Shown here: piece by piece, positions 1 to 9,250 of the stretch
Layout of the letters: each line of letters begins with the position of its first letter
How positions within the stretch are numbered: position 1 is the first letter of the stretch
DNA from: Pseudonocardia thermophila
GTDB lineage: Bacteria > Actinomycetota > Actinomycetes > Mycobacteriales > Pseudonocardiaceae
Assembly (NCBI RefSeq): GCF_900142365.1
Contig: NZ_FRAP01000004.1
Span: 62,001-126,000 of the forward strand
Length of the DNA: 64,000 nucleotides
Reading direction: 5' to 3'
The notes under the pieces: model-generated
Told to the model about the DNA's origin: nothing
What the model saw: only the letters and a program-made list of their open reading frames with translations
The model's database searches: none
Program-made: the position numbers and the translations under genes

Positions 1-3000
1 ATGATGGGTGCCGTGACCGCACCGTCCCCGCTCGACGGCTTCTCCCCCGCCACCGCCGCGTGGTTCCGGGGAGCCTTCGACGCGCCCACGGCGGCCCAGG
101 AGGGGGCGTGGCGGGCCGCGCAGGCCGGCAAGCACGCGCTGGTCGTCGCACCCACCGGGTCGGGCAAGACGCTCGCCGCGTTCCTGTGGGCGCTCGACCG
201 GCTCGCTGCCGAGTCGCCGCCGGAGGAACCGGCGCACCGCTGCCGCGTCCTGTACGTCTCACCGCTGAAGGCGCTGGCCGTCGACGTGCAGCGCAACCTG
301 CGCTCGCCGCTCGCGGGCATCCGCCAGGCCGCGCAGCGGCTGGGGCTGCCGGTCCCGGAGATCACGGTGGGGATGCGCACCGGCGACACCCCGGCCGAGG
401 AGCGCCGGTCGTTCGCGCGCACCCCGCCCGATGTGCTCGTGACCACCCCGGAGTCGCTGTTCCTGCTGCTCACCTCGGCGGCCCGGGAGGCGCTGCGCGG
501 GGTGCGCACGGTGATCGTCGACGAGGTGCACGCCGTGGCAGGCACCAAGCGGGGCGCGCACCTGGCGCTGTCGCTGGAGCGGCTCGACGCCCTGCTGCCG
601 CGGCCTGCGCAACGCGTCGGGCTGTCGGCCACCGTGCGCCCGATCGACGAGGTGGCCACGTTCCTGGCCGGGGCCCGGCCGGTGAAGGTGGTGGCGCCGC
701 CGACGCCGAAGACGATCGAGATCTCCGTCGAGGTGCCGGTTCCCGACCTCTCGGCCCTTGACGAGCGGCCCGCGCCGGGCAGCTCGGAGGAGGAGGTGGT
801 CGGGTCCGCGGCGGGCACCGCGGTGCGCCCGTCGATCTGGCCGGCGGTGGAGCGGCGGCTGCTGGAGCTGGTGCGCGCGCACCGCTCGACGATCGTCTTC
901 GCCAACTCGCGCCGGCTCGCCGAGCGGCTCACGGCCCGGCTCAACGAGCTGGCCGCCGAGGAGGCGGCTGCCGGGGAAGCGGCCGGGGAGGACATCGTCG
1001 ATCTCGGCGAGTTCCCCGCCGAGGCGATCGGGGCCTCCGGCACCGGCGGCAGTGCGCCGCCGATCGTGGCGAAGGCCCACCACGGGTCGATGGCGCGCGA
1101 GCAGCGGATCCTCGTCGAGGAGGAGCTGAAGAGCGGGCGGTTGCCGTGCGTGGTGGCCACGTCGAGCCTGGAGCTGGGCATCGACATGGGCGCGGTGGAC
1201 CTCGTGGTGCAGGTGGAGGCGCCGCCCAGCGTCGCGTCCGGGCTGCAGCGGGTGGGGCGGGCGGGCCATCAGGTCGGCGCGGTCTCCCGCGGGGTGGTGT
1301 TCCCCAAGTACCGCGGTGATCTCGTCTCGTGCGCGGTGGTCGCCGAGCGGATGGCCGGCGGCGCGATCGAGTCGCTGCGCTACCCGCGCAACCCGCTCGA
1401 CGTGCTGGCCCAGCAGATCGTGGCGATGGTCGCGATGGACACCTGGTCGGTGGCCGACCTGGCGGCCGTGGTGCGCCGGGCCGCCCCGTTCGCCGCGCTC
1501 CCCGACTCCGCGCTGCACGCCGTGCTCGACATGCTCGCCGGCCGCTACCCGTCGGAGGAGTTCGGCGAACTGCGTGCCCGCATCACCTGGGACCGGGTCA
1601 CCGACCGGTTGTCCGCGCGACCGGGCGCGCAGCGGCTGGCCGTCACCTCCGGCGGCACGATCCCCGACCGCGGGCTGTTCACCGTCACCACGCCGGGCGG
1701 GGCGGACGGGTCCGGGTCGAGGGTGGGCGAGCTGGACGAGGAGATGGTCTACGAGTCCCGCGTCGGCGACGTGTTCCTGCTGGGCACGTCGACGTGGCGG
1801 GTCGAGGACATCACCCACGACCGGGTGATCGTCACTCCGGCGCCGGGCCAGCCGGGGCGGATGCCGTTCTGGCGCGGCGAGTCGATCGGGCGGCCGCTGG
1901 AGCTGGGCCGCGCAGTGGGCGCGTTCGTGCGCGAGATGTCCGGGCTCGACGAGGAGACAGCGCGGGAGCGGGCGGCGGCCGCGGGCCTGGACGAGTGGGC
2001 GACCGACAACCTCATCGCCTACCTGCGGGAGCAGCGGGAGGCCACCCGGCAGGTGCCGAGCGACCGCACGATCCTCGTCGAGCGGTTCCGCGACGAGCTC
2101 GGCGACTGGCAGGTGGTGGTCCACTCGCCGTTCGGCTCGCAGGTGAACGGGCCGTGGGCGCTGGCGATCTCCGCGCGGCTGCGGGAGCGGCGCGGAGTGG
2201 ACGCGCGGGCGGCGGCCGCTGACGACGGCATCGTGCTGCGGCTGCCCGACGCGGTCGACGAGTCCGGCGCCGAGGTCGTGCCGACGGCCGAGGACATCCT
2301 GCTCGACCCCGGCGAAGTGGAGCAGATCGTCGTGGCCGAGCTGGGATCGTCGTCGCTGTACGCGGCCCGGTTCCGCGAGTGCGCGGCGCGGGCGCTGCTG
2401 CTGCCGCGGCGCGATCCCAAGCGCCGCACCCCGCTGTGGCAGCAGCGGCAGCGGGCGGCGCAGCTGCTCGCGGTGGCCAGCAAGTACGAGGGCTTCCCGA
2501 TCACGCTCGAGGCGATGCGCGAGTGCGTGCAGGACGTCTACGACCTGCCGGGGCTCACTCAGCTCATGAGCGACGTCGCGGCGCGGCGGGTCCGCGTGGT
2601 GGAGGTGCAGACGCCCGCGCCGTCGCCGTTCGCGCGCAGCCTGCTGTTCGGCTACGTCGGGATGTTCCTCTACGAGCTGGACGCCCCGCTGGCCGAGCGG
2701 CGCGCGGCCGCGCTTGCGCTGGACTCCACGCTGCTCGCCGAGCTGCTGGGCACCGAAGCGATCCGGGAGCTGCTCGATCCCGCGGTGTTGGCCGAGGTGG
2801 AGCAGTCGCTGCAGCGGCTCACCCCGCAGCGGCACGCCCGCGACGTCGAGGGCGCGGCCGACCTGCTGCGCTTCCTCGGCGATCTGACCGCCGAGGAAGC
2901 CGCGCAGCGCGGAGTCGCCGAGGAGTGGCTGCGCGAGCTGGAGGCCGCCCGGCGGGCTGTCCGGGTGCGGATCGCCGGCGAGGAGCGGTGGCTGGCCATC

Positions 3001-4848
3001 GAGGACTGCGGCAAGGTGCGCGATGCGCTCGGCACCGCGCTGCCGGTGGGGGTGCCGGAGGCGTTCACCGAGCCGGTGCCGGACCCGCTGGGCGACCTGC
3101 TGCTGCGCTACGCCCGCACCCACGGCCCGTTTCCCGCCACGGCCGCGGCCCGCCGGTTCGGCCTGGGCGTGGCCGTCGTCGGCGGGGTGCTCGACCGGTT
3201 GGTCGGCGCGGGCCGGCTGGTCCGCGGCGAGCTGCGGCCCGGTGGGGAGGGCGTCGAGTACTGCGACGCGGAGGTGCTGCGCCGGCTGCGGCGGGCGTCG
3301 CTCGCGCGGCTGCGGGCAGAGGTGGAGCCGGTGGAGCCGCGGGCGCTCGGCCGGTTCCTGCCGACGTGGCAGGGCGTGCAGTCCGCCCCCACCGGCAACG
3401 GGGTGCCGCGGCGCCGCATCCGCCGGGCTCCCGGCCCCGAGGACGTGCTGGGTGTGGTGGAGCAGCTGGCCGGTGCGCCACTGCCGGCGAGCGCGCTGGA
3501 GTCGCTGGTGCTGCCGGCCCGGCTGCCCGGCTACTCCCCCGCGCTGCTCGACGAGCTCACCGCGGCCGGGGAGGTCACCTGGACCGGCTGCGGCACCCTC
3601 CCCGGCAACGACGGCTGGCTGGCGGTGGCGCCGTCCGACGTCGCCGATCTGCTGCTGCCCGATCCCGAGCCGGACGCGGTCAGCACACCGGTGCACCGAG
3701 CGCTGCTGGCCGCGCTCGGCAAACCCGATCCCGGCACGCGGATCGAGCACACCGGGGCGGCGCTGTTCTTCCGGCCGCTCGCCGACGCGGCCGGGCGGAT
3801 CCTGCTCGACGCCGGTGAGCCGGCCCCGTCCGACGACGTGCTCGTGGCCGCGCTGTGGGACTTGGTGTGGGCGGGCCTGCTCACCAACGACACGCTCGCC
3901 CCGCTGCGGGCCCGGCTCTCCGGAGGGCGCAGCACGCACCGACCGCGCCGCAGCCCGGCCCGGGGCCGCTACGCGCAGCTGCGGGCTGCCCGCCCGGCGA
4001 TGCCGACCCGCAGCGGACCGCCGACCGTCGCGGGGCGCTGGGCGCTCGTGATGGACCGCGAACCCGATCCCACGCGGCGGATGCACGCCCGCGCCGAGTC
4101 GTTCCTGGAGCGGCACGGCGTGCTGACCAGGGGAGCGCTCGGCACTGAGCGGGTGACCGGCGGGTTCTCCGGGGTGTACCGGGTGCTGCGGGCGATGGAG
4201 GACTCCGGCCGGGTGCGGCGCGGCTACGTCGTCGAAGGCCTGGGCGCCGCCCAGTTCGCGGTGCCCGGCGCGATCGACCGGATCCGGGCGCTGGCGCGGC
4301 CCGTCGGCGAGGAGACCCCGCCGGCTCCACCGCCGGCCCCTCCCGTGAACCCGCCTGCGCCGCGCTGGCAGCCCGCAACCGCCGAGCCGGCCGCGGAGGA
4401 GCCCACGTCGCGGTGGACACCCGAGCCGGGCTGGGAGCGGCCCCCGCCGCCCACAGCGCCGTCGCCGCGGACCACCGGACCGCCCGCGGTCGTGCTCGCC
4501 GCCGCGGACCCCGCCCAACCGTACGGGGCCGCGCTGCCGTGGCCCGCCACAGTCGGCGACACCACCCACCGGCCCGGGCGGAAGGCGGGCGCGCTCGTCG
4601 TGCTGGTCGACGGGGCACCCGCGATGTACGTGGAGCGCGGCGGCCGGTCGCTGCTGTCGTTCACCACCGATCGGGCGGAGCTCGCCGCGGCCGCACGGGC
4701 GCTGGCCGGTGCCGTGCACGAGGGCTGGCTGGGCTCGCTCGCCGTGGCGAAGGCCGACGGCGAGGCGTCGCTCACCAGCGACGTGGCCGAGGTGCTCACC
4801 GAGGCCGGGTTCCGGGTCACGCCGAAAGGGTTGCGGCTGCGCGCCTGA
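1..4848 (+). CDS. lhr: ATP-dependent helicase Lhr (large helicase-related protein)
   Basis: 1615 residues, the usual size for bacterial Lhr, a superfamily 2 3'-5' DNA/RNA helicase involved in DNA repair. Walker A APTGSGKT lies near residues 50-57 and the DEVH box near 171. A helicase C-terminal domain follows (SSLELGIDMG and QRVGRAGHQ near 390-420), then the long Lhr-specific winged-helix and C-terminal region. Residues about 1440-1500 form a proline-rich linker before a final domain. The window opens exactly on two adjacent ATG codons, so upstream signals cannot be seen. In many actinobacteria lhr sits next to nei2; here nei2 is about 5.4 kb further on, separated by a transport operon. Family assignment is secure; the exact start is not. 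Confidence 0.93.
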   Translation: MMGAVTAPSPLDGFSPATAAWFRGAFDAPTAAQEGAWRAAQAGKHALVVAPTGSGKTLAAFLWALDRLAAESPPEEPAHRCRVLYVSPLKALAVDVQRNLRSPLAGIRQAAQRLGLPVPEITVGMRTGDTPAEERRSFARTPPDVLVTTPESLFLLLTSAAREALRGVRTVIVDEVHAVAGTKRGAHLALSLERLDALLPRPAQRVGLSATVRPIDEVATFLAGARPVKVVAPPTPKTIEISVEVPVPDLSALDERPAPGSSEEEVVGSAAGTAVRPSIWPAVERRLLELVRAHRSTIVFANSRRLAERLTARLNELAAEEAAAGEAAGEDIVDLGEFPAEAIGASGTGGSAPPIVAKAHHGSMAREQRILVEEELKSGRLPCVVATSSLELGIDMGAVDLVVQVEAPPSVASGLQRVGRAGHQVGAVSRGVVFPKYRGDLVSCAVVAERMAGGAIESLRYPRNPLDVLAQQIVAMVAMDTWSVADLAAVVRRAAPFAALPDSALHAVLDMLAGRYPSEEFGELRARITWDRVTDRLSARPGAQRLAVTSGGTIPDRGLFTVTTPGGADGSGSRVGELDEEMVYESRVGDVFLLGTSTWRVEDITHDRVIVTPAPGQPGRMPFWRGESIGRPLELGRAVGAFVREMSGLDEETARERAAAAGLDEWATDNLIAYLREQREATRQVPSDRTILVERFRDELGDWQVVVHSPFGSQVNGPWALAISARLRERRGVDARAAAADDGIVLRLPDAVDESGAEVVPTAEDILLDPGEVEQIVVAELGSSSLYAARFRECAARALLLPRRDPKRRTPLWQQRQRAAQLLAVASKYEGFPITLEAMRECVQDVYDLPGLTQLMSDVAARRVRVVEVQTPAPSPFARSLLFGYVGMFLYELDAPLAERRAAALALDSTLLAELLGTEAIRELLDPAVLAEVEQSLQRLTPQRHARDVEGAADLLRFLGDLTAEEAAQRGVAEEWLRELEAARRAVRVRIAGEERWLAIEDCGKVRDALGTALPVGVPEAFTEPVPDPLGDLLLRYARTHGPFPATAAARRFGLGVAVVGGVLDRLVGAGRLVRGELRPGGEGVEYCDAEVLRRLRRASLARLRAEVEPVEPRALGRFLPTWQGVQSAPTGNGVPRRRIRRAPGPEDVLGVVEQLAGAPLPASALESLVLPARLPGYSPALLDELTAAGEVTWTGCGTLPGNDGWLAVAPSDVADLLLPDPEPDAVSTPVHRALLAALGKPDPGTRIEHTGAALFFRPLADAAGRILLDAGEPAPSDDVLVAALWDLVWAGLLTNDTLAPLRARLSGGRSTHRPRRSPARGRYAQLRAARPAMPTRSGPPTVAGRWALVMDREPDPTRRMHARAESFLERHGVLTRGALGTERVTGGFSGVYRVLRAMEDSGRVRRGYVVEGLGAAQFAVPGAIDRIRALARPVGEETPPAPPPAPPVNPPAPRWQPATAEPAAEEPTSRWTPEPGWERPPPPTAPSPRTTGPPAVVLAAADPAQPYGAALPWPATVGDTTHRPGRKAGALVVLVDGAPAMYVERGGRSLLSFTTDRAELAAAARALAGAVHEGWLGSLAVAKADGEASLTSDVAEVLTEAGFRVTPKGLRLRA

Positions 4849-4983
4849 CCTGGTGATCCGCCGCACCCCTGCCACCGATGGGTTGCGCGCGCGGAGGAGG
4901 AGGAGCGGAAGCGTCGCGAGGAGGAAGCGCGCCGCCGCCGGAAGGAGCAGCGCGGCGACGGCGCCGATGCGGTCGCCGACGCG

Positions 4984-5736
4984 GTGTCCGACGGCTGCTC
5001 GCTCCCCGGTGGCTGCGGCGGCAGCGGGCGGTGCAGCGGCGGGCGGGCGCCTCGGTGGGCGCAGGCGGCCGGCGCAGCAGCAGCAGCGACGGGTGCTGCG
5101 ACGGCTGCGACTGCGACGCGTGCGACCTCAACCTCCTGTCTCTTTCTCGGTGTCCCTGTCTTCCCGGTGTCTCTGTCGGCGCTGCCGATCCGAGTCCTCG
5201 CGCCGTCGTCGCTGCTGCAGCTCACGCGCACGTGCTGCCCCGCCGGCGCGGGACGGAGCTCGTGGTCGGCGCTCATCCGCGGCTACCAGCGCCGGCTCAC
5301 CCGGTTCACCCCGGCCTGCCCGCAGACGCCCAGCTGCAGCGCCTACGCCCTCGACGCGGTGCGCACGCTCGGCCCGCGCCGCGGCATCCGGGCGGCGGCC
5401 GCACGGATCCGCGCCTGCGGACCGAAGGGACCCGGCCTAGCCCCGTTGGGCGAACCGGGCGATCAGGAGCAGCGCATTCGCCGCAGTCGCGCTACGTTCC
5501 ACCGGATCGAACCGCCGATATCCGTCGAGCAAGGGAGCACGACGATGGCCGGGAAGTTCGAGATCTACGCGGGCAAGGACGGCAAGTACCGGTTCCGCTT
5601 GAAGGCCGGCAACGGTGAGGTCGTGGCGACGGGGCAGGGGTACTCGTCGAAAGCGGCGGCGAAGAAGGGGGTCGAGGCGGTCCAGAAGGCCGCTGCGGGC
5701 GCGACGATCGTGGAGCTCGCCCAAGCGGAGTCCTGA
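4984..5736 (+). CDS. yidD: YidD-like membrane protein insertion factor, frame continuing into DUF1508
   Basis: The conserved YidD core is at about 5257-5430 in this frame: LIRGYQRRL followed by CPQTPSCSAYALDAVR. YidD is a small membrane-associated protein that assists YidC-dependent insertion. No stop codon separates this core from the downstream DUF1508 gene, so the ORF reads through it and ends at 5736. Upstream, the frame is open from the lhr stop and encodes an Arg/Glu-rich stretch and then GCSLPGGCGGSGRC, the kind of charged and Cys-rich lead seen in long actinobacterial YidD proteins. A second Cys-rich stretch (GCCDGCDCDACDLNLL, about 5093-5140) lies in a different frame, which suggests two compensating frame changes. 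Start codon (GTG) and true C-terminus are uncertain; the gene may be damaged. Confidence 0.5.
   Translation: MSDGCSLPGGCGGSGRCSGGRAPRWAQAAGAAAAATGAATAATATRATSTSCLFLGVPVFPVSLSALPIRVLAPSSLLQLTRTCCPAGAGRSSWSALIRGYQRRLTRFTPACPQTPSCSAYALDAVRTLGPRRGIRAAAARIRACGPKGPGLAPLGEPGDQEQRIRRSRATFHRIEPPISVEQGSTTMAGKFEIYAGKDGKYRFRLKAGNGEVVATGQGYSSKAAAKKGVEAVQKAAAGATIVELAQAES
5545..5736 (+). CDS. DUF1508 / YegP-family small protein
   Basis: A 63-residue protein with the DUF1508 (YegP) pattern: FEIYAGKDGKYRFRLKAGNG, then GQGYSSKAAAKKGVEAVQ. Members have one or two copies of this beta-beta-alpha motif; their biochemical role is not established. The start is supported by AGGGAG about nine bases before the ATG. 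The gene is in the same frame as the YidD-like ORF with no stop between them, so it may be made on its own, as the tail of that ORF, or both. The C-terminal coding end overlaps nothing; the next gene starts 49 bases later. Confidence 0.82.
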   Translation: MAGKFEIYAGKDGKYRFRLKAGNGEVVATGQGYSSKAAAKKGVEAVQKAAAGATIVELAQAES

Positions 5737-5785
5737 CACCCGGACGCCCCTCGCCGCACGGCCGGGAGAGCGGCACAGTCTCTGC

Positions 5786-6547
5786 ATGCACGAGATTGCC
5801 GCGGACGATCGGCGGCGGTTCGCCGCCTGGTTCGCTCCCGAGCGGCCCGGCGGCGCGATGTGCGCCGCGCACGTGGCGCGGACCGGCATCGGGAGCTTCT
5901 ACGCCGACCGGCTCGACGAGCCGCGCGCGGTGCTGGCGCAGGCCCCGGGCAACGCCGCGCTGCGCGGCGATCCCGGAGCCGTCCGGCCGGAGGCGCTCGA
6001 CGTGCTGGAGGGTTTCGTCGACGCACCGCCGGAGTGGCTGCCGGTCCTGCGCCAGGCCGATCCCGGCGTCACGCCGTGGGACCGGGTGATGTTCGAGCTG
6101 CCCGCCGAGGTCGAGGTGCCGGAGCGGATCGCCGGCATCGACGCCCGGCTGCTCGGCCCCGCCGACACCGCCGCGATCGAGACCTTCGATGCCGACGGGG
6201 CGTGGATCCACAAGACGTGGGGCGGCGCCGCCGGTATGGCCGGGTCCGGGACGGCGCGCGGGGTGTTCGTCGAGGACCGGCTGGTGTCGATCGCGGTCGC
6301 GTTCTTCCTGGGCGAGGTGTACGAGGAGCTGGGCGTGGTGACCGATTCCGCGCACCGCGGCCGCGGCTACTCGCGCGCCGCGTCGGCCGCGCTGTGCGCC
6401 GACATCCGCGCCCGCGGCCACGTCCCCGCGTGGACGACCTCACCGGACAACGCCGCCAGCGTCGCGGTCGCTGAACGGCTCGGGTTCCGCAGGGTCGGCA
6501 CCGGACTGCTCTACGCGGTGCGGGTGCCGATCCCACCCACGGAGTGA
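5786..6547 (+). CDS. GNAT-family N-acetyltransferase
   Basis: About 253 residues from the ATG at 5786. The C-terminal half has the GNAT acetyl-CoA site: VVTDSAHRGRGYSRAASAAL near residues 188-207, then TSPDNAASVAVAERLGFRRVG near the C-terminus. The N-terminal half is a less conserved domain, as in GNATs that match a family with a long leader domain before the acetyltransferase fold. Substrate unknown. The upstream in-frame extension overlaps the DUF1508 gene and is not needed. It converges with the response regulator gene; only 11 bases separate the two stops. Confidence 0.82.
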   Translation: MHEIAADDRRRFAAWFAPERPGGAMCAAHVARTGIGSFYADRLDEPRAVLAQAPGNAALRGDPGAVRPEALDVLEGFVDAPPEWLPVLRQADPGVTPWDRVMFELPAEVEVPERIAGIDARLLGPADTAAIETFDADGAWIHKTWGGAAGMAGSGTARGVFVEDRLVSIAVAFFLGEVYEELGVVTDSAHRGRGYSRAASAALCADIRARGHVPAWTTSPDNAASVAVAERLGFRRVGTGLLYAVRVPIPPTE

Positions 6548-6558
6548 TCCCGGCGTGA

Positions 6559-7206
6559 TCAGCCGGAGGCGCTGAGCAGCCCCCGCTGGTAGCCCGCTGC
6601 GACGGCGGAGGCCCGGTCGCGGACCTGCAGCTTGGCGTAGATGTGCAGCAGGTGGGTCTTCACGGTCGCTTCGCTGATGAACAGCTGGCGGGCCGCCTCG
6701 CGGTTGGTGGCGCCGGCGGCCACCAACCGCAGCACCTCCAGCTCGCGCGCCGAGAGCGCCTGCTGCGGCGGCTGCTGCTCGGCCGAGCGGTCGCGCACCC
6801 GGCCCATCAGCCGGCCGGCGACCGCCGGGGAGAGCACCGCCTCACCCCGGTGCGCCGCGCGGATCGCCCGCAGCAGCTCCTCGCGCGGGGTGTCCTTGAG
6901 CAGGTAGCCGGTGGCGCCGGCCTCGATCGCGGGCAGCACGTCGCTGTCGGTGTCGAACGTGGTCAGCACCAGCACCCGCACGCCGGGATGGGTGCGGCGC
7001 AGCTCGCGGATCGCGTCGACCCCGCCCATGGTCGGCATCCGCAGGTCCATCAGCACGACGTCGGCCGCCGCGCCGGGCAGTCGCGCGAGCGCCTCCGCGC
7101 CGTGCCCCGCCTCCCCGACGACGGTCATGTCGGGTTCGGCGTCGATCACGGCGCGCAGGCCGTCGCGCACGACGGGGTGGTCGTCGACGATGAGTACCCG
7201 GATCAT
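6559..7206 (-). CDS. NarL/LuxR-family response regulator
   Basis: 215 residues. Receiver domain with acidic pair VDD at 8-9, phospho-acceptor Asp54 in VLMDLRMP, Thr near 83 (LTTFD) and Lys in LLKDTP. A LuxR-type HTH follows (LSARELEVLRLVAAGATNRE, then SEATVKTHLLHIYAKL). It is the last gene of a four-gene operon and its ATG overlaps the kinase stop by 4 bases (ATGA). It probably controls the exporter genes ahead of it, as in drug- or envelope-stress-responsive modules, but the signal is unknown. Confidence 0.93.
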   Translation of the reverse strand: MIRVLIVDDHPVVRDGLRAVIDAEPDMTVVGEAGHGAEALARLPGAAADVVLMDLRMPTMGGVDAIRELRRTHPGVRVLVLTTFDTDSDVLPAIEAGATGYLLKDTPREELLRAIRAAHRGEAVLSPAVAGRLMGRVRDRSAEQQPPQQALSARELEVLRLVAAGATNREAARQLFISEATVKTHLLHIYAKLQVRDRASAVAAGYQRGLLSASG

Positions 7207-8510
7207 CCTTCGTCCCGCTCCTGGGCCGGGATCGCCGGCACCGCGGCCGAGACGGCGGTGCCCTCCCCCGGCTCGCTCTCGATCTCCCACCGGCCGGACA
7301 CGCGCAGCAGCCGCTGCTCCATCGCCGCCAGCCCGAAACCGGACCCGCCGGCAGGTCCGCGGTGGGCGGCCGGGTCGAAGCCGCGGCCGTCGTCGCGCAC
7401 GTCGAGCACGACGACGTCGTCCATGTAGCTCAGGGTGAGCCCCACACGGGTGGCGCCGGCGTGCTTGCCGACGTTGGTCAGCGCCTCCTGCGCCACCCGG
7501 AACAGCGCCACCTCGAGATCGGCCAGCAGCGGCACCGGCTCGCCGGTGGTCTCCATGTGCAGTGCGATCCCGCTCGTCTCGGCCCACCGCTTGGCCATCT
7601 CCGCGATCGCCTCGGGCAGCCGGGCCTCGGCGAGCCGGCTCGGGGCGAGCGCGGCGACCGAGCGGCGCGCCTCGGTGAGGCTCTCCCTGGCCAGCGCGCG
7701 GGCGGTGTCGATGTGGTGGCGGCGCAGCTGGGCGTCGTTCGCGCGGTCGGCGACGTCGGCGGCCTCCAGCTGCGCGACGATGCCGGTCAGGCTCTGGGCG
7801 ATGGTGTCGTGGATCTCCCGGGCCATCCGCGCCCGCTCCTCCCGCACCCCGGCCTCGCGGGCGGCGACGAGCAGCTGGGCGTGCAGGGCGGCGTTCTCCT
7901 CCAGCGCCGCCGACAGCCGCGCGTTGGCGTCGTCGAGCTCCTCGATGATCGCGCGGCGGGCTCGGCTGAGCTCCGCGGTGAACCCGCCGTACCAGGTGAA
8001 GATCCCCGCGACGAACGTGTTGACCACGACCAGGATCGCCCACCCGACCAGCAGCAACGGACTGAACTCGGCGAACCGCCCGCCCAGGTAGGTGTAGGAG
8101 ACGATCGCCGACGCGACGAGGAGGCCGACGTAGCGCCAGCGGCCGGGCAGGAAGCCGAACGCCGCCGAGTACGCGGCGATCGCGAGGAAACCGAACAGCG
8201 GGGAGAACCACACCAGCGGCGCCATCAGCGCCAGCAGTCCCGTCACGTAGACGGGCCCGGCCCGCCGCCCCTGCGCGCGCGGCGGGGTCGATCCGACGAA
8301 CCACCACGCCCACCCGGCCAGCACGGCCGACAACGGCAGCACGCCGTACCAGACCCACGCCTCGTCGCGGGCGATGAGCGGGGTCGTGCCGAGCCCGATC
8401 GCCAGGCCGACGTACGGCGTCCACCGGACGAGGACGGCGTCCATCCGGTTCTCGACCGATGCGATGCGGTCCCCGTCGAAGCGGCTGGACCGCCGGGTGG
8501 CGGTGGTCAC
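7203..8510 (-). CDS. Sensor histidine kinase, HisKA_3 (NarL-type)
   Basis: 435 residues from a GTG at 8510 that overlaps the permease stop (GTGA). This start was chosen over one 32 codons upstream because that would run into the permease gene. The N-terminal half has several membrane segments (about residues 30-155) with no large extracellular domain. A coiled coil follows, then HisKA_3 with the phospho-accepting His in MAREIHDTIAQSLTG and an HATPase domain (FRVAQEALTNVGKHAGA, VRDDGRGFD, GFGLAAMEQR). It phosphorylates the adjacent regulator. Lack of a sizeable sensor domain suggests intramembrane sensing or sensing through the adjacent ABC transporter. Confidence 0.92.
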   Translation of the reverse strand: MTTATRRSSRFDGDRIASVENRMDAVLVRWTPYVGLAIGLGTTPLIARDEAWVWYGVLPLSAVLAGWAWWFVGSTPPRAQGRRAGPVYVTGLLALMAPLVWFSPLFGFLAIAAYSAAFGFLPGRWRYVGLLVASAIVSYTYLGGRFAEFSPLLLVGWAILVVVNTFVAGIFTWYGGFTAELSRARRAIIEELDDANARLSAALEENAALHAQLLVAAREAGVREERARMAREIHDTIAQSLTGIVAQLEAADVADRANDAQLRRHHIDTARALARESLTEARRSVAALAPSRLAEARLPEAIAEMAKRWAETSGIALHMETTGEPVPLLADLEVALFRVAQEALTNVGKHAGATRVGLTLSYMDDVVVLDVRDDGRGFDPAAHRGPAGGSGFGLAAMEQRLLRVSGRWEIESEPGEGTAVSAAVPAIPAQERDEG

Positions 8511-9250
8511 TCCCACCGGAAGTACCTCACCGCAGCAACGGTAGCGACGACGGCAACCGCGGACAGGACGGTGAGCTGAACCGGGGTGGCTCCGTCGCCG
8601 GTCCACGCCGACTGGAACGCCCCGATGCCGGGCGGGACGAACTCGCCGATCCGCACGATCACCTCGGGCAGCAGGAACCTCGGCAGGTACAGCCCGCCGA
8701 AGAACTGGGTGACGAGCAGCCCGAGGGTGCCCAGCGCGGCGGCCGCCTTCGCCCGTGGCGCCAGCGCGGCGATGAGCAGGCCGAGTGCGAACATCGACGC
8801 GCTGCCGATCACGAACGCGGCGGCGAAGGCGAGCGGGTGCCGCGGCGGCGCGCTGCCGAACACCCCGACGGCCACGACGACCACGAGCACCATCGCGATC
8901 GCGGCGGTGACGACGTTGAGCAGCAGCTGCACCTGCAGCACGACCGCGGGCCGCACCGGCGTGATGGCCAGCCTCCGCAGGATCCCCTTCTCCCGGTAGG
9001 CGACCAGGTTCGCCGGCATCGTCTGCAGGGCGAGGAAGGCGAGGCTCCAGCCGAGCAGCGACGGGGTGTACCCGCTCAGGAACGCCTGGCCACCGAACGC
9101 AGGGGACGGCTCGCGCAGGGCAGGCACCGCGCCGAGTCCGACGAGCAGGACGGTGGGCAGCAGCAGCGCGAGCAGGAGCGTGCCGGGCTCGCGCAGGAAC
9201 AGCCGGGCCTCGGTGCGGGCGAGGACAGCGGTGGCGGATCGCGCGGTCAT
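8507..9250 (-). CDS. ABC-2 type transporter permease
   Basis: 247 residues with about six hydrophobic segments and the ABC-2 pattern. The motif NLVAYREKGILRRLAITPV near residues 80-100 is the typical coupling-helix region of DrrB-like exporters. Overlaps by 4 bases with the ATPase gene upstream (ATGA) and the kinase gene downstream (GTGA), so all four genes are very likely translated together. Substrate is probably a hydrophobic drug, antibiotic or lipid, by family analogy only. Confidence 0.9.
   Translation of the reverse strand: MTARSATAVLARTEARLFLREPGTLLLALLLPTVLLVGLGAVPALREPSPAFGGQAFLSGYTPSLLGWSLAFLALQTMPANLVAYREKGILRRLAITPVRPAVVLQVQLLLNVVTAAIAMVLVVVVAVGVFGSAPPRHPLAFAAAFVIGSASMFALGLLIAALAPRAKAAAALGTLGLLVTQFFGGLYLPRFLLPEVIVRIGEFVPPGIGAFQSAWTGDGATPVQLTVLSAVAVVATVAAVRYFRWE

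Noticed and set aside
259..4875. Antisense ORF of over 1500 codons opposite lhr
   Set aside because: High-GC shadow frame: low-complexity Arg/Gly/Pro/His composition with no family motif, and lhr on the other strand is unambiguous.
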